From Niastella sp. (GTDB lineage: Bacteria > Bacteroidota > Bacteroidia > Chitinophagales > Chitinophagaceae), in the NCBI GenBank assembly GCA_021154515.1, contig JAJKIL010000155.1, positions 1-6,681 of the forward strand: a stretch of DNA of 6,681 nucleotides. The letters are read 5' to 3'. The translations under genes were made by a program, and so were the position numbers. A model generated the notes under the pieces. The model had not been told where the DNA came from. It saw only the letters and a program-made list of their open reading frames with translations, and made no database searches. Of this stretch, positions 6,574 to 6,681 are shown in pieces. Each line of letters starts with the position of its first letter. Position 1 is the first letter of the stretch.

Positions 6574-6681
6574 CAGGCAGTAATATTATGTTGTATGGCA
6601 TGTTTCAAAATATTGCTTTCAGTTGCTTCGGCAATAGGAATGTTGGCGGTCAGCCTTCCTTCCGCCATTACCAGCACGCGG
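6573..6681 (-). CDS. RbsA-like sugar ABC transporter ATP-binding protein (C-terminal 35 residues)
   Basis: The frame enters from the right edge and ends at TGA (6573-6575). The visible tail begins RVLVMAEGRLTANIPIAEAT and ends with ILKHAIQHNITA. The VLVMAEGRL stretch and the following EAT are the usual end of RbsA/MglA-type ATPases, where the fold closes just after the H-loop. The stop overlaps the permease start by one base, indicating translational coupling. Walker motifs lie outside the window. Confidence 0.82.
   Translation of the reverse strand, partial: RVLVMAEGRLTANIPIAEATESNILKHAIQHNITA

Overview
The window looks like a chromosomal piece of a Bacteroidota genome, probably Chitinophagaceae-like (Niastella or Chitinophaga type). 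This is inferred from GC of about 45-50%, genes without clear Shine-Dalgarno sequences, a TAnnTTTG promoter element, a secreted polysaccharide-lyase-like protein, a lipoprotein with a repeat domain, and repeat-rich intergenic DNA. The genus assignment is not proven by anything here.

Layout. Positions 1-818 (minus) hold the N-terminal 272 residues of an exported right-handed parallel beta-helix protein resembling pectate lyase family PL9; it runs off the left edge. Divergent from it, 936-1589 (plus) encodes a fusion of an OsmC-like thiol domain and a YjdI/Fer4_19-type Fe-S domain. A 412-base intergenic stretch follows. It contains five copies of a 10-bp palindromic core, the last pair forming a probable terminator, and then an AT-rich leader with a candidate promoter. 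Positions 2002-3891 (plus) encode a 629-residue predicted lipoprotein: an endonuclease/exonuclease/phosphatase (EEP) domain with a full set of catalytic residues, then six FG-GAP/VCBS-type repeats spaced 55,55,55,55 and 53 residues apart.

The 3892-4105 gap separates convergent genes. It holds a perfect 15-bp bidirectional terminator hairpin flanked by oppositely oriented arrays of an 8-bp unit (GTTRAYCA).

From 4106 to the right edge an operon is read leftwards: the end of a sugar ABC ATPase (RbsA-like), an RbsC-like permease (TGATG overlap with the ATPase), and, 5 nt further on, an FGGY kinase of the glycerol kinase type. Together these suggest ATP-driven uptake of a small sugar or polyol followed by phosphorylation. 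The kinase has the GlpK core but a Ser in place of the usual Gln after the catalytic Asp, and it lacks the known fructose-1,6-bisphosphate loop, so its substrate is open.

I see no RNA gene, CRISPR array, transposase or phage gene. No wholly new system is evident. The best leads are the mirrored octamer arrays, the OsmC/Fe-S fusion, the EEP-repeat lipoprotein and the kinase-transporter pairing.
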